Assembly: GCA_046293075.1 (NCBI GenBank)
Contig: JBKBPL010000001.1
Span: forward strand, 124,001-188,000
DNA length: 64,000 nucleotides
Direction of reading: 5' to 3'
DNA from: Ga0077530 sp046293075
GTDB taxonomy: Bacteria; Pseudomonadota; Alphaproteobacteria; Rhizobiales; Hyphomicrobiaceae
In this document: one piece after another, positions 24,152 to 32,619 of the stretch
Layout: the number at the start of each line of letters is the position of its first letter
How positions within the stretch are numbered: the first letter of the stretch is position 1
The notes under the pieces: model-generated
What the model saw: only the letters and a program-made list of their open reading frames with translations
Database searches by the model: none
What the model was told of the DNA's origin: nothing
Position numbers and translations under genes: made by a program

Positions 24152-24838
24152 GTGGCTCAGCGCCGTCGACGTCGAAGCCACACGGCAACAGAGGCGCCGC
24201 CGAAAAGGGCGGCGCCTTTTGCATCGCGCCTCATCATCATGGTCAAGGTGCCGATCGCCGGGCGGGTCAAGACGCGGCTCGCCCGCGAGGTCGGCACCGT
24301 GCGCGCGACGATGTTCTACCGCCATGCCATGCGCGGCGTGATCGCGCGCCTTGCAGACCAGCCTTTCTGGCGGACCGTGCTCATCGTCGATCCCGATGGT
24401 GGCGTGGCGAGCCGGATGCTGCCCGGAGGGGTCAAGCGCATCGGCCAGGGACGTGGTGATCTCGGCGTCAAGATGCAGCGGCCCATGCGGATGCTGCCGC
24501 CGGGGCCGGCCTGCCTGATCGGGACGGACGTGCCGGGCATATCCGTCGCGGACGTGCGCCGCGCGTTTCGCCAGCTCGGCGATCATGATGCCGTGTTCGG
24601 CCCAGCGGCGGACGGCGGCTTCTGGCTCATCGGGTTGCGGCGCAGGCCCCGCGTGATCGACCCCTATCGCGGGCGCGTGCCCTGGTCGCGTCCGGACACG
24701 CTGGCGCAGGCCCTGATGAACCTCAAAGAGGTCCGCGTGGCCTTCACCGCGCGCCACCATGATGTTGATTCTGCCGCTGATCTTTCCCGCAACCGGGGAC
24801 GCTATGCGCGCCGCGTGCCGCCGTTGCCGGGACGCTAA
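24152..24838 (+). CDS. TIGR04282 (DUF2064) glycosyltransferase (rSAM/selenodomain-associated transferase 1)
   Basis: A nucleotidyltransferase-like glycosyltransferase of 228 residues if GTG 24152 is used, or 199 from ATG 24239. The family signature KVPIAGRVKTRLA follows strand RLIIM, and IGTDVPG and FGPAADGGFWLIGL are also characteristic. The longer start keeps the first strand complete, but its first codons overlap a terminator-like hairpin, so the start is uncertain. It belongs with the TIGR04283 transferase upstream and probably shares a pathway with it. Confidence 0.8.
   Translation: MAQRRRRRSHTATEAPPKRAAPFASRLIIMVKVPIAGRVKTRLAREVGTVRATMFYRHAMRGVIARLADQPFWRTVLIVDPDGGVASRMLPGGVKRIGQGRGDLGVKMQRPMRMLPPGPACLIGTDVPGISVADVRRAFRQLGDHDAVFGPAADGGFWLIGLRRRPRVIDPYRGRVPWSRPDTLAQALMNLKEVRVAFTARHHDVDSAADLSRNRGRYARRVPPLPGR
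24192..24221 (+). terminator. Strong intrinsic-terminator-like hairpin
   Basis: AGGCGCCGCC (24192-24201) and GGCGGCGCCT (24208-24217) form a perfect 10-bp stem with a GAAAAG loop, followed by TTTT. It lies 55 bases after the metallo-hydrolase stop, where a terminator is expected, but also inside the longest frame of the TIGR04282 gene. Confidence 0.75.
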
Positions 24839-24873
24839 CGACCGCTGCGCCCGCTTGTGCTATCGCCGAGGTC

Positions 24874-25401
24874 ATGACGGGGCGACTGATTCGCATCATC
24901 GGCATTGATCCGGGCCTCAGGCGCACCGGCTGGGGGGTCGTCGACAGCGACGGCGTGCGCCTTGCCTACGTCGCGAGCGGGCATGTGACCTCGGACGCCG
25001 GGGATGACCTCGCCTATCGCCTGCGGGCCATCTTTGAAGGGCTGACGAGCGTCATCGCCGCCTTCAAGCCGCATGAGGCGGCCATCGAGGAGACGTTCGT
25101 CAACGACAACGCGCGCGCAACGCTCAAGCTCGGCCAGGCGCGCGGCATGGCACTGCTGGCGCCCGCGGTCAAAGGGCTGGCGGTCGCCGAGTACACGCCC
25201 AACCTGGTCAAGAAGTCGGTGGTCGGCACAGGCCATGCCGAGAAGCGCCAGATCCAGGCCATGATCGGCTTCCTCTTGCCCAAGGCGCGCTTCGAGAGCG
25301 CCGACGAGGCCGATGCGCTGGCGATCGCCATCTGTCATGCCAACCATCGCTCGAGCCCGGCTGCCCGCGCGGCGCGGGCGCTCAGGGAGGCGGCGAAATG
25401 A
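24874..25401 (+). CDS. ruvC: Holliday junction endonuclease RuvC
   Basis: Resolves Holliday junctions made by RecA with RuvAB. The 175-residue product starts with IIGIDPGLRRTGWGVV, carrying the first catalytic Asp; IEETFVNDNARATLKLGQARG carries the second acidic site and ESADEADALAIAICH the last acidic pair. Length is normal. Its stop overlaps the ruvA start by four bases (ATGA). Confidence 0.95.
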   Translation: MTGRLIRIIGIDPGLRRTGWGVVDSDGVRLAYVASGHVTSDAGDDLAYRLRAIFEGLTSVIAAFKPHEAAIEETFVNDNARATLKLGQARGMALLAPAVKGLAVAEYTPNLVKKSVVGTGHAEKRQIQAMIGFLLPKARFESADEADALAIAICHANHRSSPAARAARALREAAK

Positions 25402-26033
25402 TCGGCAAGCTCACGGGGCTCGTGGACGCGATCGGCGAGAGCCACTGCATCATCGACGTCAACGGCGTCGGCTATGAGGTGCAGGCCTCGGCGCGCGCTT
25501 TGCGGACTATGGAGATCGGTCAGCGCGTGGCGCTCGTCATCGACACGCATGTGCGCGAGGACGCGATCCGCCTCTTCGGCTTCACGAGCGAGGTCGAGCG
25601 GAGCTGGTTCCGCACGCTGCAGAACGTGCAGGGCGTTGGCGCCAAGGTGGCGCTCGCCGTGCTCGGCACGCTCTCGTCAGAGGATCTCTCGAATGCGATC
25701 GCGCTCGGCGATTGGGCCTCTGTCGAGCAGGCGCCGGGCGTCGGCAAGAAGCTCGCACAGCGCATTGTGGCCGAGCTCAAGGACAAGGCGCCGGCACTGG
25801 CTGTGGCAGGGCTGCATGTTCCTGCGACGGTCAACGGCGTCGCCAAGCCCGGGCGCGGGGCCGCGGCATCAGGAGAGGCCCATGCCTCAGCCGAGGCCAT
25901 CTCTGCGCTCACCAATCTCGGCTACAACCCGGCACAGGCCGCGCAGGCCATTGCAATCGCCGCGCGCGACCTCGGCGCCGAGGCTGATACGGCCAAGCTG
26001 ATCCGGCGGGGATTGAGGGAGCTGGCGCGTTAA
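25398..26033 (+). CDS. ruvA: Holliday junction branch-migration protein RuvA
   Basis: Tetrameric Holliday-junction-binding protein that loads the RuvB motor. The 211-residue product begins MIGKLTGLVDAIGESHCIID, has the two helix-hairpin-helix elements (LQNVQGVGAKVALAVLG and APGVGKKLAQRIVAELKDK) and the flexible RuvB-binding C-domain (ISALTNLGYNPAQA). Coupled to ruvC by overlap. ruvB, which usually follows, is absent here; rsmE converges on it with a four-base overlap. Confidence 0.95.
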   Translation: MIGKLTGLVDAIGESHCIIDVNGVGYEVQASARALRTMEIGQRVALVIDTHVREDAIRLFGFTSEVERSWFRTLQNVQGVGAKVALAVLGTLSSEDLSNAIALGDWASVEQAPGVGKKLAQRIVAELKDKAPALAVAGLHVPATVNGVAKPGRGAAASGEAHASAEAISALTNLGYNPAQAAQAIAIAARDLGAEADTAKLIRRGLRELAR

Positions 26034-26773
26034 CGCCAGTCACCCAGCACGGCATTGACGAGCGCCAGCGCGGCGACGGCGGCGGTGTCGGCGCGCATGA
26101 TGCGCGGCCCCATGGCCATGCGGACGACGAAGGGGCGCGCGATCAGCGCCTCGCGCTCTTCAGGCGCAAAGCCGCCTTCGGGGCCGATCAGCACGGCGAG
26201 CGGCCCTGGCTCAATCTCGCGCAGCGCCGCAACCGGATCGGCAATCGGCGCGCCTTCATCGCAGAAGATGAGGCGGCGCGCGGCGTCCCACGATGCGATG
26301 AGGCGCTCGAGGCGCTCCGGCGGCGCCACCTCAGGGATGCGCAGGATGCCGCATTGCTCGGCAGCCTCGATCACGTTCGCGCGCATCCGCCCGCCGTTGA
26401 CGCGCTCGGCGACCGTGTACCGCGTCAGCACGGGCTGAAGGCGTGCGACGCCCAATTCCGTCGCCTTCTGCACCATGTAGTCCAGACGCGCCCGCTTCAG
26501 CGGCGCGAAGAGATAGTGGAGATCGGGGCCGCCGGCCTGCGGGCGTGTCTGACTTTCGATGGCAAGGCCCGCCTGCCGTTTGCCGGCAACCTCGATGCGG
26601 GCGCGCCACTCGCCATCGCGTCCATTGAAGACGAGAACCGGGTCACCGCTGCCGAGCCGCAGGACATTGAGCAGATAGTTCGCTTGCTCGCGTGCGAGCG
26701 GGACACGTGCACCCTCGCCGAGATCGGCTTCGACGTAGAGACGCGGGCTGCGGAAATCGTGGGGCTCAGGCAT
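26030..26773 (-). CDS. rsmE: 16S rRNA m3U1498 methyltransferase RsmE
   Basis: SPOUT-family enzyme that methylates U1498 in the decoding region of 16S rRNA. The 247-residue protein has an N-terminal PUA-like domain (about 1-75) and a knotted methyltransferase domain with KATELGVARLQPVLT, LIGPEGGFAPEER and RIMRADTAAVAALA. Length is typical. It overlaps the convergent ruvA stop. The upstream side holds a pair of palindromic repeats. Confidence 0.93.
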   Translation of the reverse strand: MPEPHDFRSPRLYVEADLGEGARVPLAREQANYLLNVLRLGSGDPVLVFNGRDGEWRARIEVAGKRQAGLAIESQTRPQAGGPDLHYLFAPLKRARLDYMVQKATELGVARLQPVLTRYTVAERVNGGRMRANVIEAAEQCGILRIPEVAPPERLERLIASWDAARRLIFCDEGAPIADPVAALREIEPGPLAVLIGPEGGFAPEEREALIARPFVVRMAMGPRIMRADTAAVAALALVNAVLGDWR

Positions 26774-26793
26774 GGTCGAGACTCGTGCCCCCG

Positions 26794-26842
26794 TCCCCTC
26801 GCCCCGCGCACAGCGAGAGGGCTCGGGTGAGGGGTGGCGGCA
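26794..26842 (+). repeat. Palindromic intergenic repeat, copy 5
   Basis: CCCCTCGCCCCGCGC is followed after a short loop by GCGAGAGGG and the tail GGGTGAGGGGTGGCGG. The stem is imperfect. It pairs in inverted orientation with copy 6 about 17 bases away. Confidence 0.72.
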
Positions 26843-26857
26843 GACGGCAGCTTTCGT

Positions 26858-26907
26858 GGCCGCCCCTCACCTTGGTCCTCTCACCATTGAAGGAATGGGG
26901 AGAGGGG
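26858..26907 (-). repeat. Palindromic intergenic repeat, copy 6
   Basis: GGCCGCCCCTCACCTTGG leads to CCTCTCACCATT and then AATGGGGAGAGGG. It is oriented opposite to copy 5, giving the same paired layout as copies 3 and 4. Confidence 0.78.
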
Positions 26908-27032
26908 GAGGAGCGTGCCCGTGACGCTGCCGCCCTTCTGGTGAAGGGTGCAAGGGCGTTCTTGATGGTTCGCCTAACACAAGCCGGTGCCGTGCTGTAA
27001 GCTGAGCGCTCGAAAATCGGGAGGACGATCCC

Positions 27033-27587
27033 ATGAGCCTTCGACACGTCCGCAAGCTTGCTCAGGCCAACCGGCTGGCCAACTTGCGCCTGATGAACGC
27101 CTGCAAGCAGCTCGGCCCTGGAGAGTTCGAGGCAAAGCGCACCAGCTTCTTTCCCTCCATCAAGGCCACCCTCAACCACAACCTCACCATCGACTGGTTC
27201 TATGTGGATGCGCTCGAGGGCGGGACGCTCGGCCCGGCCGCATGGGACCCCCGAGAGCCATTCGACGCGATCGGACCGCTGGCCGACGCGCAGGCGGCTG
27301 TCGACGAGCGGCTGCTTTCCTTCTGCCGCGCCCTGACGCCGGCGCGTCTCGCCGGCGAAACGCGCGTCCATCGCGCGGCGCGCGTGCAGGTGGCCCGCAC
27401 GGACGACATCCTGGCCCACCTCTTCCTGCATCAGGTGCACCATCGCGGGCAGGTCCATGCCATGCTGGCCGGCACCTCGATCAAGCCGCCGCAGCTCGAC
27501 GAGTTCATCCTCGGCGATGGCGACGCCGAGGCGCGCGCCGCCGAGATGGCCGAGCTCGGTTGGACGGAAGCGGATGTCATGGGCTGA
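27033..27587 (+). CDS. DinB superfamily protein
   Basis: A 184-residue four-helix-bundle protein of the DinB/YfiT type. Candidate metal-binding histidines are in LNHNLTIDWFYVD and in HLFLHQVHHRGQVHAML, in the standard HxxxH-like positions. Family members include thiol-dependent S-transferases and many uncharacterised proteins. The start ATG 27033 is preceded by GGAGGAC. It is directly convergent with the next SDR gene, with no gap between stops. Confidence 0.85.
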   Translation: MSLRHVRKLAQANRLANLRLMNACKQLGPGEFEAKRTSFFPSIKATLNHNLTIDWFYVDALEGGTLGPAAWDPREPFDAIGPLADAQAAVDERLLSFCRALTPARLAGETRVHRAARVQVARTDDILAHLFLHQVHHRGQVHAMLAGTSIKPPQLDEFILGDGDAEARAAEMAELGWTEADVMG

Positions 27588-28358
27588 TCAGCTCGCCTTT
27601 AGGGTCAGCCCGCCATCCACCGTGACGGTCTGCCCCGTCACCATCGACGCGCCGAAGCCGAGGAAGACGATCACCTCGGCGATATCATCCGGCGTGCAGC
27701 GGCGCTTGAGCAAGGCGCCTTCGCTCATAGCCGCGATCTGCGCGTTCGTCCATTCGACCATCCATGGGCTGTCGACCGCGCCGGGCGCCACCGCATTGAC
27801 CCGCACTTCCGGCGCCAGTGCCCGCGCGAGATTCTGCGTGAGGCTGACAACGCCGGCTTTGGTCGCGCCATAGGCAAGGCTGCTGCCCGGAAAACCGAGG
27901 CCGGCGATCGACGCCGTGTTGACGATCGCGCCGCGCGAGGCCTTGAGGGCGGGCGCCGCCGCCTTGGCGCAGCGGAACACGCCGAGCAGGTTCACTTGAA
28001 TGACCGTCTGCCAGAGCTCTTCGGTGATCAGATCCAGCTCGGGCGGCTCGATCTTGCGGCGCGTGCCGGGCGTGCCGGCATTGGCGACCAGAAGGTCGAG
28101 GCGCCCGAGCCTTTGGACCGCGCTCTCCACCATTCGCGCGGCGTCGATCGCGTCGCCGACACTGCCTGGCGCGGCGATCACGTCCATGCCCATGCCGGCG
28201 AGCCGCGTCACGGCCTCTGCGCCACGCGGGTCATCGGCGAGGTGATTGATCGCGACCTTGGCGCCGGAGCTCGCGAGTTGCTCAACGGTCGCGAGGCCGA
28301 TGCCGGAGGCCCCGCCCGTGACGAGTGCGGTCTTGCCGGAAAGATCATACCGGATCAT
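27588..28358 (-). CDS. SDR family oxidoreductase
   Basis: A 256-residue short-chain dehydrogenase with VTGGASGIG near residue 14, VANAG in the middle, the catalytic Ser in NTASIAG and YGATK as the YxxxK motif. The C-terminus VTGQTVTVDGG is typical. It lies 18 bases after a 2,4-dienoyl-CoA reductase-like gene on the same strand, so the two are probably co-transcribed. It may act on a hydroxyacyl or related alcohol, but this is an inference from context. Confidence 0.87.
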   Translation of the reverse strand: MIRYDLSGKTALVTGGASGIGLATVEQLASSGAKVAINHLADDPRGAEAVTRLAGMGMDVIAAPGSVGDAIDAARMVESAVQRLGRLDLLVANAGTPGTRRKIEPPELDLITEELWQTVIQVNLLGVFRCAKAAAPALKASRGAIVNTASIAGLGFPGSSLAYGATKAGVVSLTQNLARALAPEVRVNAVAPGAVDSPWMVEWTNAQIAAMSEGALLKRRCTPDDIAEVIVFLGFGASMVTGQTVTVDGGLTLKAS

Positions 28359-28376
28359 CGGATCGTCCCTCCTGTT

Positions 28377-30398
28377 TCAGAACGAGTAGGCGAGCCGCAC
28401 GCCCTGGTCGATGGCGCGCATGGCATCGAGCTCGGCGGCAACGTCGGCGCCGCCGATCAGATGCGGCGTGGTGCCGGCCGCGATCAGGCCGTCGGCGAGC
28501 GCACGCTCGCTCTCCTGGCCGGCGCAGATCACGATCGTATCGACGGGCAGCACGCGCGTCTCTTCGCCGACGCGGATGTGCAGGCCCTCGGCGTCGATCT
28601 TTTCGTACGTCACGCCCGTCAGCTGCGCGACCTTGCGCTTGGCAAGCGCGATGCGCAGCACCCAGCCCGTCGAGAGGCCGAGCGTGCGCCCCATGCGGCC
28701 GGGCTTCCTCTGCAGCATGACGATCTGGCGCTTGATCTCGGGCTCCGCGGGTGTCCCGAGTGCGCCGGGCACGGCGATATCTGGATCCACGCCCCATTCG
28801 TGCAGGAAATGCGCGACGCTCGCGGCCTCCTGCTGCGATGGCCCCGAGAGGTATTCCGCCACATCGAAGCCGATGCCGCCTGCGCCTATGATCGCGACGC
28901 GGCGTCCGGCCTCTGCCTTGCCCGTGAGAATGTCGACATAGGAGACACAGCGCGGATCCTCGATGCCGGGGATATCGGGCGTGCGCGGGCGCACACCCGT
29001 TGCCATGACCACCTCGTCGTAGGGACCGGCGAGATCGCGCGCCTCTGGCGCCTTGCCGGCCTTGAGCCGAACGCCACGGGTCTCGATCATGCGGCCGAAG
29101 TAGCGGATGGTCTCGTCGAACTCCTCCTTGCCGGGGATGTTGCGGGCCATGTTGAGCTGCCCGCCAATACGGCTTGCCGCTTCATAGAGCGTTACGTCGT
29201 GGCCGCGCGCAGCGGCGGTCGTCGCGCAGGCAAGGCCGGCCGGCCCGGCACCGACGACCGCAATGCGCTTCTTCCTCGCGGGCTTCGGCATCGCATCGAA
29301 ATCGAGCTCGCGGCCCGCGATCGGATTGACGAGGCAGCTCGCAGCGCGACTCGAGAAGATGTAGTCGAGGCAGGCCTGATTGCAGGCAATGCAGACGTTG
29401 ATCTCGTCGGCCTTGCCGGCACGCGCCTTGGCCATGAAATGCGGATCGGCGAGCCAAGGCCGCGCCATCGAGACGAGATCGGCCGCGCCGGCGGCCAGCA
29501 CCTCCTCCGCGAGCGCCGGCGTGTTGATGCGGTTCGACGCGACGACGGGTATCGTCACCGCATCCTTCAGCCGTCGCGCCGCGAAGAGCCACGCCGCGCG
29601 TGGCACCTTCTGCGCAATCGTCGGTACGCGCGCCTCGTGCCAGCCAATGCCCTGATTGAGGATCGAGGCCCCGGCGGCCTCCATCGCCTTGGCCTGCGCG
29701 ACGATCTCATCGCCGGTCAATCCACCCTCGACGAGATCAATCGAGGAAATGCGATAAATGATCAGAAAATCCGCGCCGACACGCTGGCGCACACGTTTCA
29801 TGATCTCGACGGGAAAGCGCAGCCGGTTCTCGAGGCTGCCGCCCCAATCATCGTCGCGGTCGTTCGTGCGCGGCGCCGTGAACTCGTTGATGAGATAGCC
29901 CTCCGAGCCCATGACCTCGACGCCGTCGTAGCCGGCTTCGCGCGCGAGCGCGGCAGAGACGGCGAAGTCCTCGATCGTGCGCTCGATGTCAGCGGCGGTC
30001 ATGCGACGCGGCGCCAGCGGGTTGATCGGCGAGGCGAGCGGCGAAGGGCCGACCAGGCCCTTGTGCTTGGCATAGCGGCCCGCGTGCAGAATCTGCAGCG
30101 CGATGCGCCCGCCTTCCGCGTGTACGGCGCGCGTGATGTCGCGGTGCTCGGGGACGTGCGCCGCTCGGCTCAGTTCCGGCCCGCCGGGGCCAAAGAGGCC
30201 GTCAGCGTTTGGCGAGTAGCCGCCGGTGACGATCAGTGCGGCCTCGCCTCTGGCGCGCTCGGCGTAGAAGCGGGCCGTGCGCTCGATCGGACGGTCCATC
30301 CGTTCGAGACCAGTGTGCATCGAGCCCATGATGGCGCGGTTCGGCAGCCTGATATAGCCGAGGTCGAGTGGAGCCGTGAGGTGCGGGAAGGCGGACAT
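28377..30398 (-). CDS. NADH:flavin oxidoreductase / 2,4-dienoyl-CoA reductase-like protein
   Basis: A 673-residue iron-sulfur flavoenzyme of the FadH/old yellow enzyme type. An FMN-binding TIM barrel fills about 1-330 with Leu-Gln-Ile-Leu-His-Ala-Gly-Arg as barrel motif, the 4Fe-4S cysteines follow in CIACNQACLD and SCLVNP, and a FAD/NAD(P) domain starts with VVGAGPAGLACA and a second nucleotide motif IIGAGGIG. E. coli FadH reduces 2,4-dienoyl-CoA in unsaturated fatty-acid oxidation; trimethylamine dehydrogenase-like relatives exist too. It is co-directional with the downstream SDR gene. Confidence 0.88.
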   Translation of the reverse strand: MSAFPHLTAPLDLGYIRLPNRAIMGSMHTGLERMDRPIERTARFYAERARGEAALIVTGGYSPNADGLFGPGGPELSRAAHVPEHRDITRAVHAEGGRIALQILHAGRYAKHKGLVGPSPLASPINPLAPRRMTAADIERTIEDFAVSAALAREAGYDGVEVMGSEGYLINEFTAPRTNDRDDDWGGSLENRLRFPVEIMKRVRQRVGADFLIIYRISSIDLVEGGLTGDEIVAQAKAMEAAGASILNQGIGWHEARVPTIAQKVPRAAWLFAARRLKDAVTIPVVASNRINTPALAEEVLAAGAADLVSMARPWLADPHFMAKARAGKADEINVCIACNQACLDYIFSSRAASCLVNPIAGRELDFDAMPKPARKKRIAVVGAGPAGLACATTAAARGHDVTLYEAASRIGGQLNMARNIPGKEEFDETIRYFGRMIETRGVRLKAGKAPEARDLAGPYDEVVMATGVRPRTPDIPGIEDPRCVSYVDILTGKAEAGRRVAIIGAGGIGFDVAEYLSGPSQQEAASVAHFLHEWGVDPDIAVPGALGTPAEPEIKRQIVMLQRKPGRMGRTLGLSTGWVLRIALAKRKVAQLTGVTYEKIDAEGLHIRVGEETRVLPVDTIVICAGQESERALADGLIAAGTTPHLIGGADVAAELDAMRAIDQGVRLAYSF

Positions 30399-30538
30399 GA
30401 GGGGCGGTTTCCAGGTTGCGGCTTATTGATGATTATCCCCGTGATGTGCCACACCCGATGCGCCCGTGCCTACCGGGATCGTGCGGCCGGGCCCTAAATC
30501 CATGGTAGGGTTCGCAAAGTGAGGACGGAGAAGCGCCG

Positions 30539-31549
30539 GTGGGCGGCACACGCATCAAGAGCGAGGACGATCTCGTCGGGACCTTCCTGGCGCCGCTGGC
30601 GGCCGGCTTCGCCGGCGCGCTCGGTCTCAAGGATGACTGCGCCGTGCTGGCGCCGACGCCCGGATGCGAACTGGTGCTCAAGACCGACCCCGTCGTCGCC
30701 GGTGTTCATTTCCTCGCGGACGACGATCCGGCCGACATCGCCTGGAAGGCACTCGCGGTGAACGTGTCCGATCTCGCGGCGAAGGGCGCGATGCCGCGCA
30801 TCTACCTCATGGCTCTCTCGCTACCCGAGACACCGGAACGCGATTGGATGGCGCGCTTTGCCGACGGGCTCGGGGCGGCGCAGCGTGCGTTCGGCATTCA
30901 CCTTGCAGGCGGCGATACGGACCGGACGCCGGGGCACCTCTCGATTGCGATCACGGTCGTTGGTGAGGTGCCGGCGGGACGCATGGTGCGGCGGGCGGCG
31001 GCCGAGTCAGGCGACGCGCTCTACGTCTCAGGTACGCTCGGTGATGCCGCGCTCGGGCTCGCGCTCCGGCTGGATGGCGCGCTCGCCGCGCGGCTTGGGC
31101 TTCGTGCGGACGAGGTCGCGCACGCCATCCGGCGCTACATGCGGCCCGCGCCGCGCCTCGCGCTGGCGCCCGTGCTGCGCGACTACGCCCGCGCGGCCAT
31201 GGACCTTTCCGATGGCCTCATGAAGGATCTCGGCCGCATGTGCCGCGCCGCGGGCGTCGGCGCGCAGGTATTGGTTGCGGATCTGCCGCTGTCGCCGGCC
31301 GTGCGGCGCGCGCTCGACATGGAGCCGGCGCGCATCAGAGACGTCGTGGCGGCCGGAGACGACTACGAGATCCTTGCGGCAGTTCCGCCGGCAGCGTGCG
31401 CGGATTTCGAGTTGGCCGCGCGCCGGGCTGGCGTGGCGGTGACGCGGATCGGCGCGATTACGTCGGCGCGCGAGGTTTGCGTCCTCGACGCTCAGGGCGT
31501 GCCGCTGGCGCCGGGGCGATCCGGCTGGGATCATTTCGAGCCGCGCTAG
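30539..31549 (+). CDS. thiL: Thiamine-monophosphate kinase
   Basis: ATP-dependent enzyme making thiamine diphosphate from thiamine monophosphate. The 336-residue PurM-like protein shows GLKDDCAVLAP, TDPVVAGVHFL, AVNVSDLAAKGAMP, the GGDTDRT nucleotide motif, MDLSDGLMKDL and AGDDYEIL. It starts with GTG 30539 behind GGACGGAG. Its 3' end overlaps the longer frame of the convergent LysR gene by 92 bases. No TPP riboswitch is visible ahead of it. Confidence 0.93.
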   Translation: MGGTRIKSEDDLVGTFLAPLAAGFAGALGLKDDCAVLAPTPGCELVLKTDPVVAGVHFLADDDPADIAWKALAVNVSDLAAKGAMPRIYLMALSLPETPERDWMARFADGLGAAQRAFGIHLAGGDTDRTPGHLSIAITVVGEVPAGRMVRRAAAESGDALYVSGTLGDAALGLALRLDGALAARLGLRADEVAHAIRRYMRPAPRLALAPVLRDYARAAMDLSDGLMKDLGRMCRAAGVGAQVLVADLPLSPAVRRALDMEPARIRDVVAAGDDYEILAAVPPAACADFELAARRAGVAVTRIGAITSAREVCVLDAQGVPLAPGRSGWDHFEPR

Positions 31550-32510
31550 CGGGCCGGCGCCGTGTGCGCGCTTCGGGCGGCGGCCCCGCGTCCGTACAGG
31601 CGAGGCCGAGCTTGGCGGCCTCGGCGAGGATCCAGGTGCAGAATGCCGCGATCTTCGGCCGGGTTTCATGCCCTTGCGGGCAGACCAGATGGAACGCGCG
31701 CGCCGAGGGCAGCGCCAGCGGGAACGGCATCACGAGGCGTCCGAGGCGCACGTCGTCGAGCGCGAGTGCCTTGGGCGCGAGCAGAACGCCCGCACCTTCC
31801 AGTGCCGCCTCGAGGGCATGGTCCGCGCTTGAGAAGTGCAGCCCGCGACTGAAGTCCAGATCCGCCACGCCCGCAGCCCGGAGCCAGTCGTTCCAGGTCG
31901 GCAGGTTGAAGGTGCGGCTCAGAGAATCGTCGTGAATGATGGGAAAGCGGGCGAGGTCGGCCGGGCTTTCCAAGGGGCCGTAGCGCTCGATCAGGCTGGG
32001 GCTCAGCACGGGGAGCGTCTCGATCTCCAGGAAGCGGCGCGACCACAGCTCTGGAAACGGACCGGTGCCGTTGCGGATCGCGACATCGACGCCGTCGCCG
32101 GCAAAATTCGCGAAGGACTGCGTCGCTGACACCCTCACATCAAGATCCGGATGCTCCGTCAGGAAGTGGTGAAGGCGCGGCACCAGCCATTTCGCCGTGA
32201 ACCCTGGCGGTGCGCTGACGACCAGGACCTGCCCGTCGAACGTATCGATCAGGCGCTCCACGGTCTGCCGGATCTGGACGAAGGCAGCGTTGAGGCCCGG
32301 ATAAAGAACCTCGCCGGCCGGCGTGAGCGAGATCGTGCGGGCGCTGCGGTGAAAAAGCCGCTCGCCGAGGAAGGCCTCGAGGCCCGCCACCTGATGGCTG
32401 AGCGCCGCCGGCGTTACGTTGAGCTCTTCGGCGGCGCGCGAGAAGCTCAAGTGCCGGGCGGTGGCCTCGAAGGCGCGGAGCGCATTGAGCGGGGGGAGGG
32501 ACTTCGGCAT
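31458..32510 (-). CDS. LysR-type transcriptional regulator, GcvA-like
   Basis: A DNA-binding regulator with an N-terminal winged helix (LNALRAFEATARHLSFSRAA, then LNVTPAALSHQVAGLEAFLG) and a periplasmic-binding-protein-like effector domain. The GcvA-like N-terminus is typical. At 350 residues it is about 40 longer than its relatives: the Arg/Pro-rich C-terminal tail is read through the antisense of the thiL 3' end, suggesting the original stop was lost. ATG 32510 is preferred, with an alternative at 32531. An inverted repeat lies directly upstream (32524-32546). It is divergent from a small gene. Confidence 0.85.
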   Translation of the reverse strand: MPKSLPPLNALRAFEATARHLSFSRAAEELNVTPAALSHQVAGLEAFLGERLFHRSARTISLTPAGEVLYPGLNAAFVQIRQTVERLIDTFDGQVLVVSAPPGFTAKWLVPRLHHFLTEHPDLDVRVSATQSFANFAGDGVDVAIRNGTGPFPELWSRRFLEIETLPVLSPSLIERYGPLESPADLARFPIIHDDSLSRTFNLPTWNDWLRAAGVADLDFSRGLHFSSADHALEAALEGAGVLLAPKALALDDVRLGRLVMPFPLALPSARAFHLVCPQGHETRPKIAAFCTWILAEAAKLGLACTDAGPPPEARTRRRPASAARNDPSRIAPAPAARPERRGRKPRAPT

Positions 32511-32523
32511 TTGATGATTAGTT

Positions 32524-32587
32524 TTCCTCATCTATCGGGTGAGGAACAATCGTTTGAAGCAGGTCAAATACTAGCCAATATATGGCT
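32524..32587 (+). promoter_or_regulatory. Inverted repeats between the LysR gene and a small gene
   Basis: TTCCTCA (32524-32530) and TGAGGAA (32540-32546) are perfect 7-base arms with a 9-base spacer just upstream of the LysR start. A second dyad, AGCCA-ATATA-TGGCT, spans 32573-32587. Both are plausible operators for the regulator in the divergent control region. Confidence 0.5.
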
Positions 32588-32619
32588 CACAAGCAAAACA
32601 AGAGTTGAGGTGATCTAAC

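Noticed and set aside
27996..30497. An 833-codon frame antisense to the SDR and dienoyl-CoA reductase genes
   Set aside because: Both genes on the minus strand are well conserved; the plus frame has no motif.
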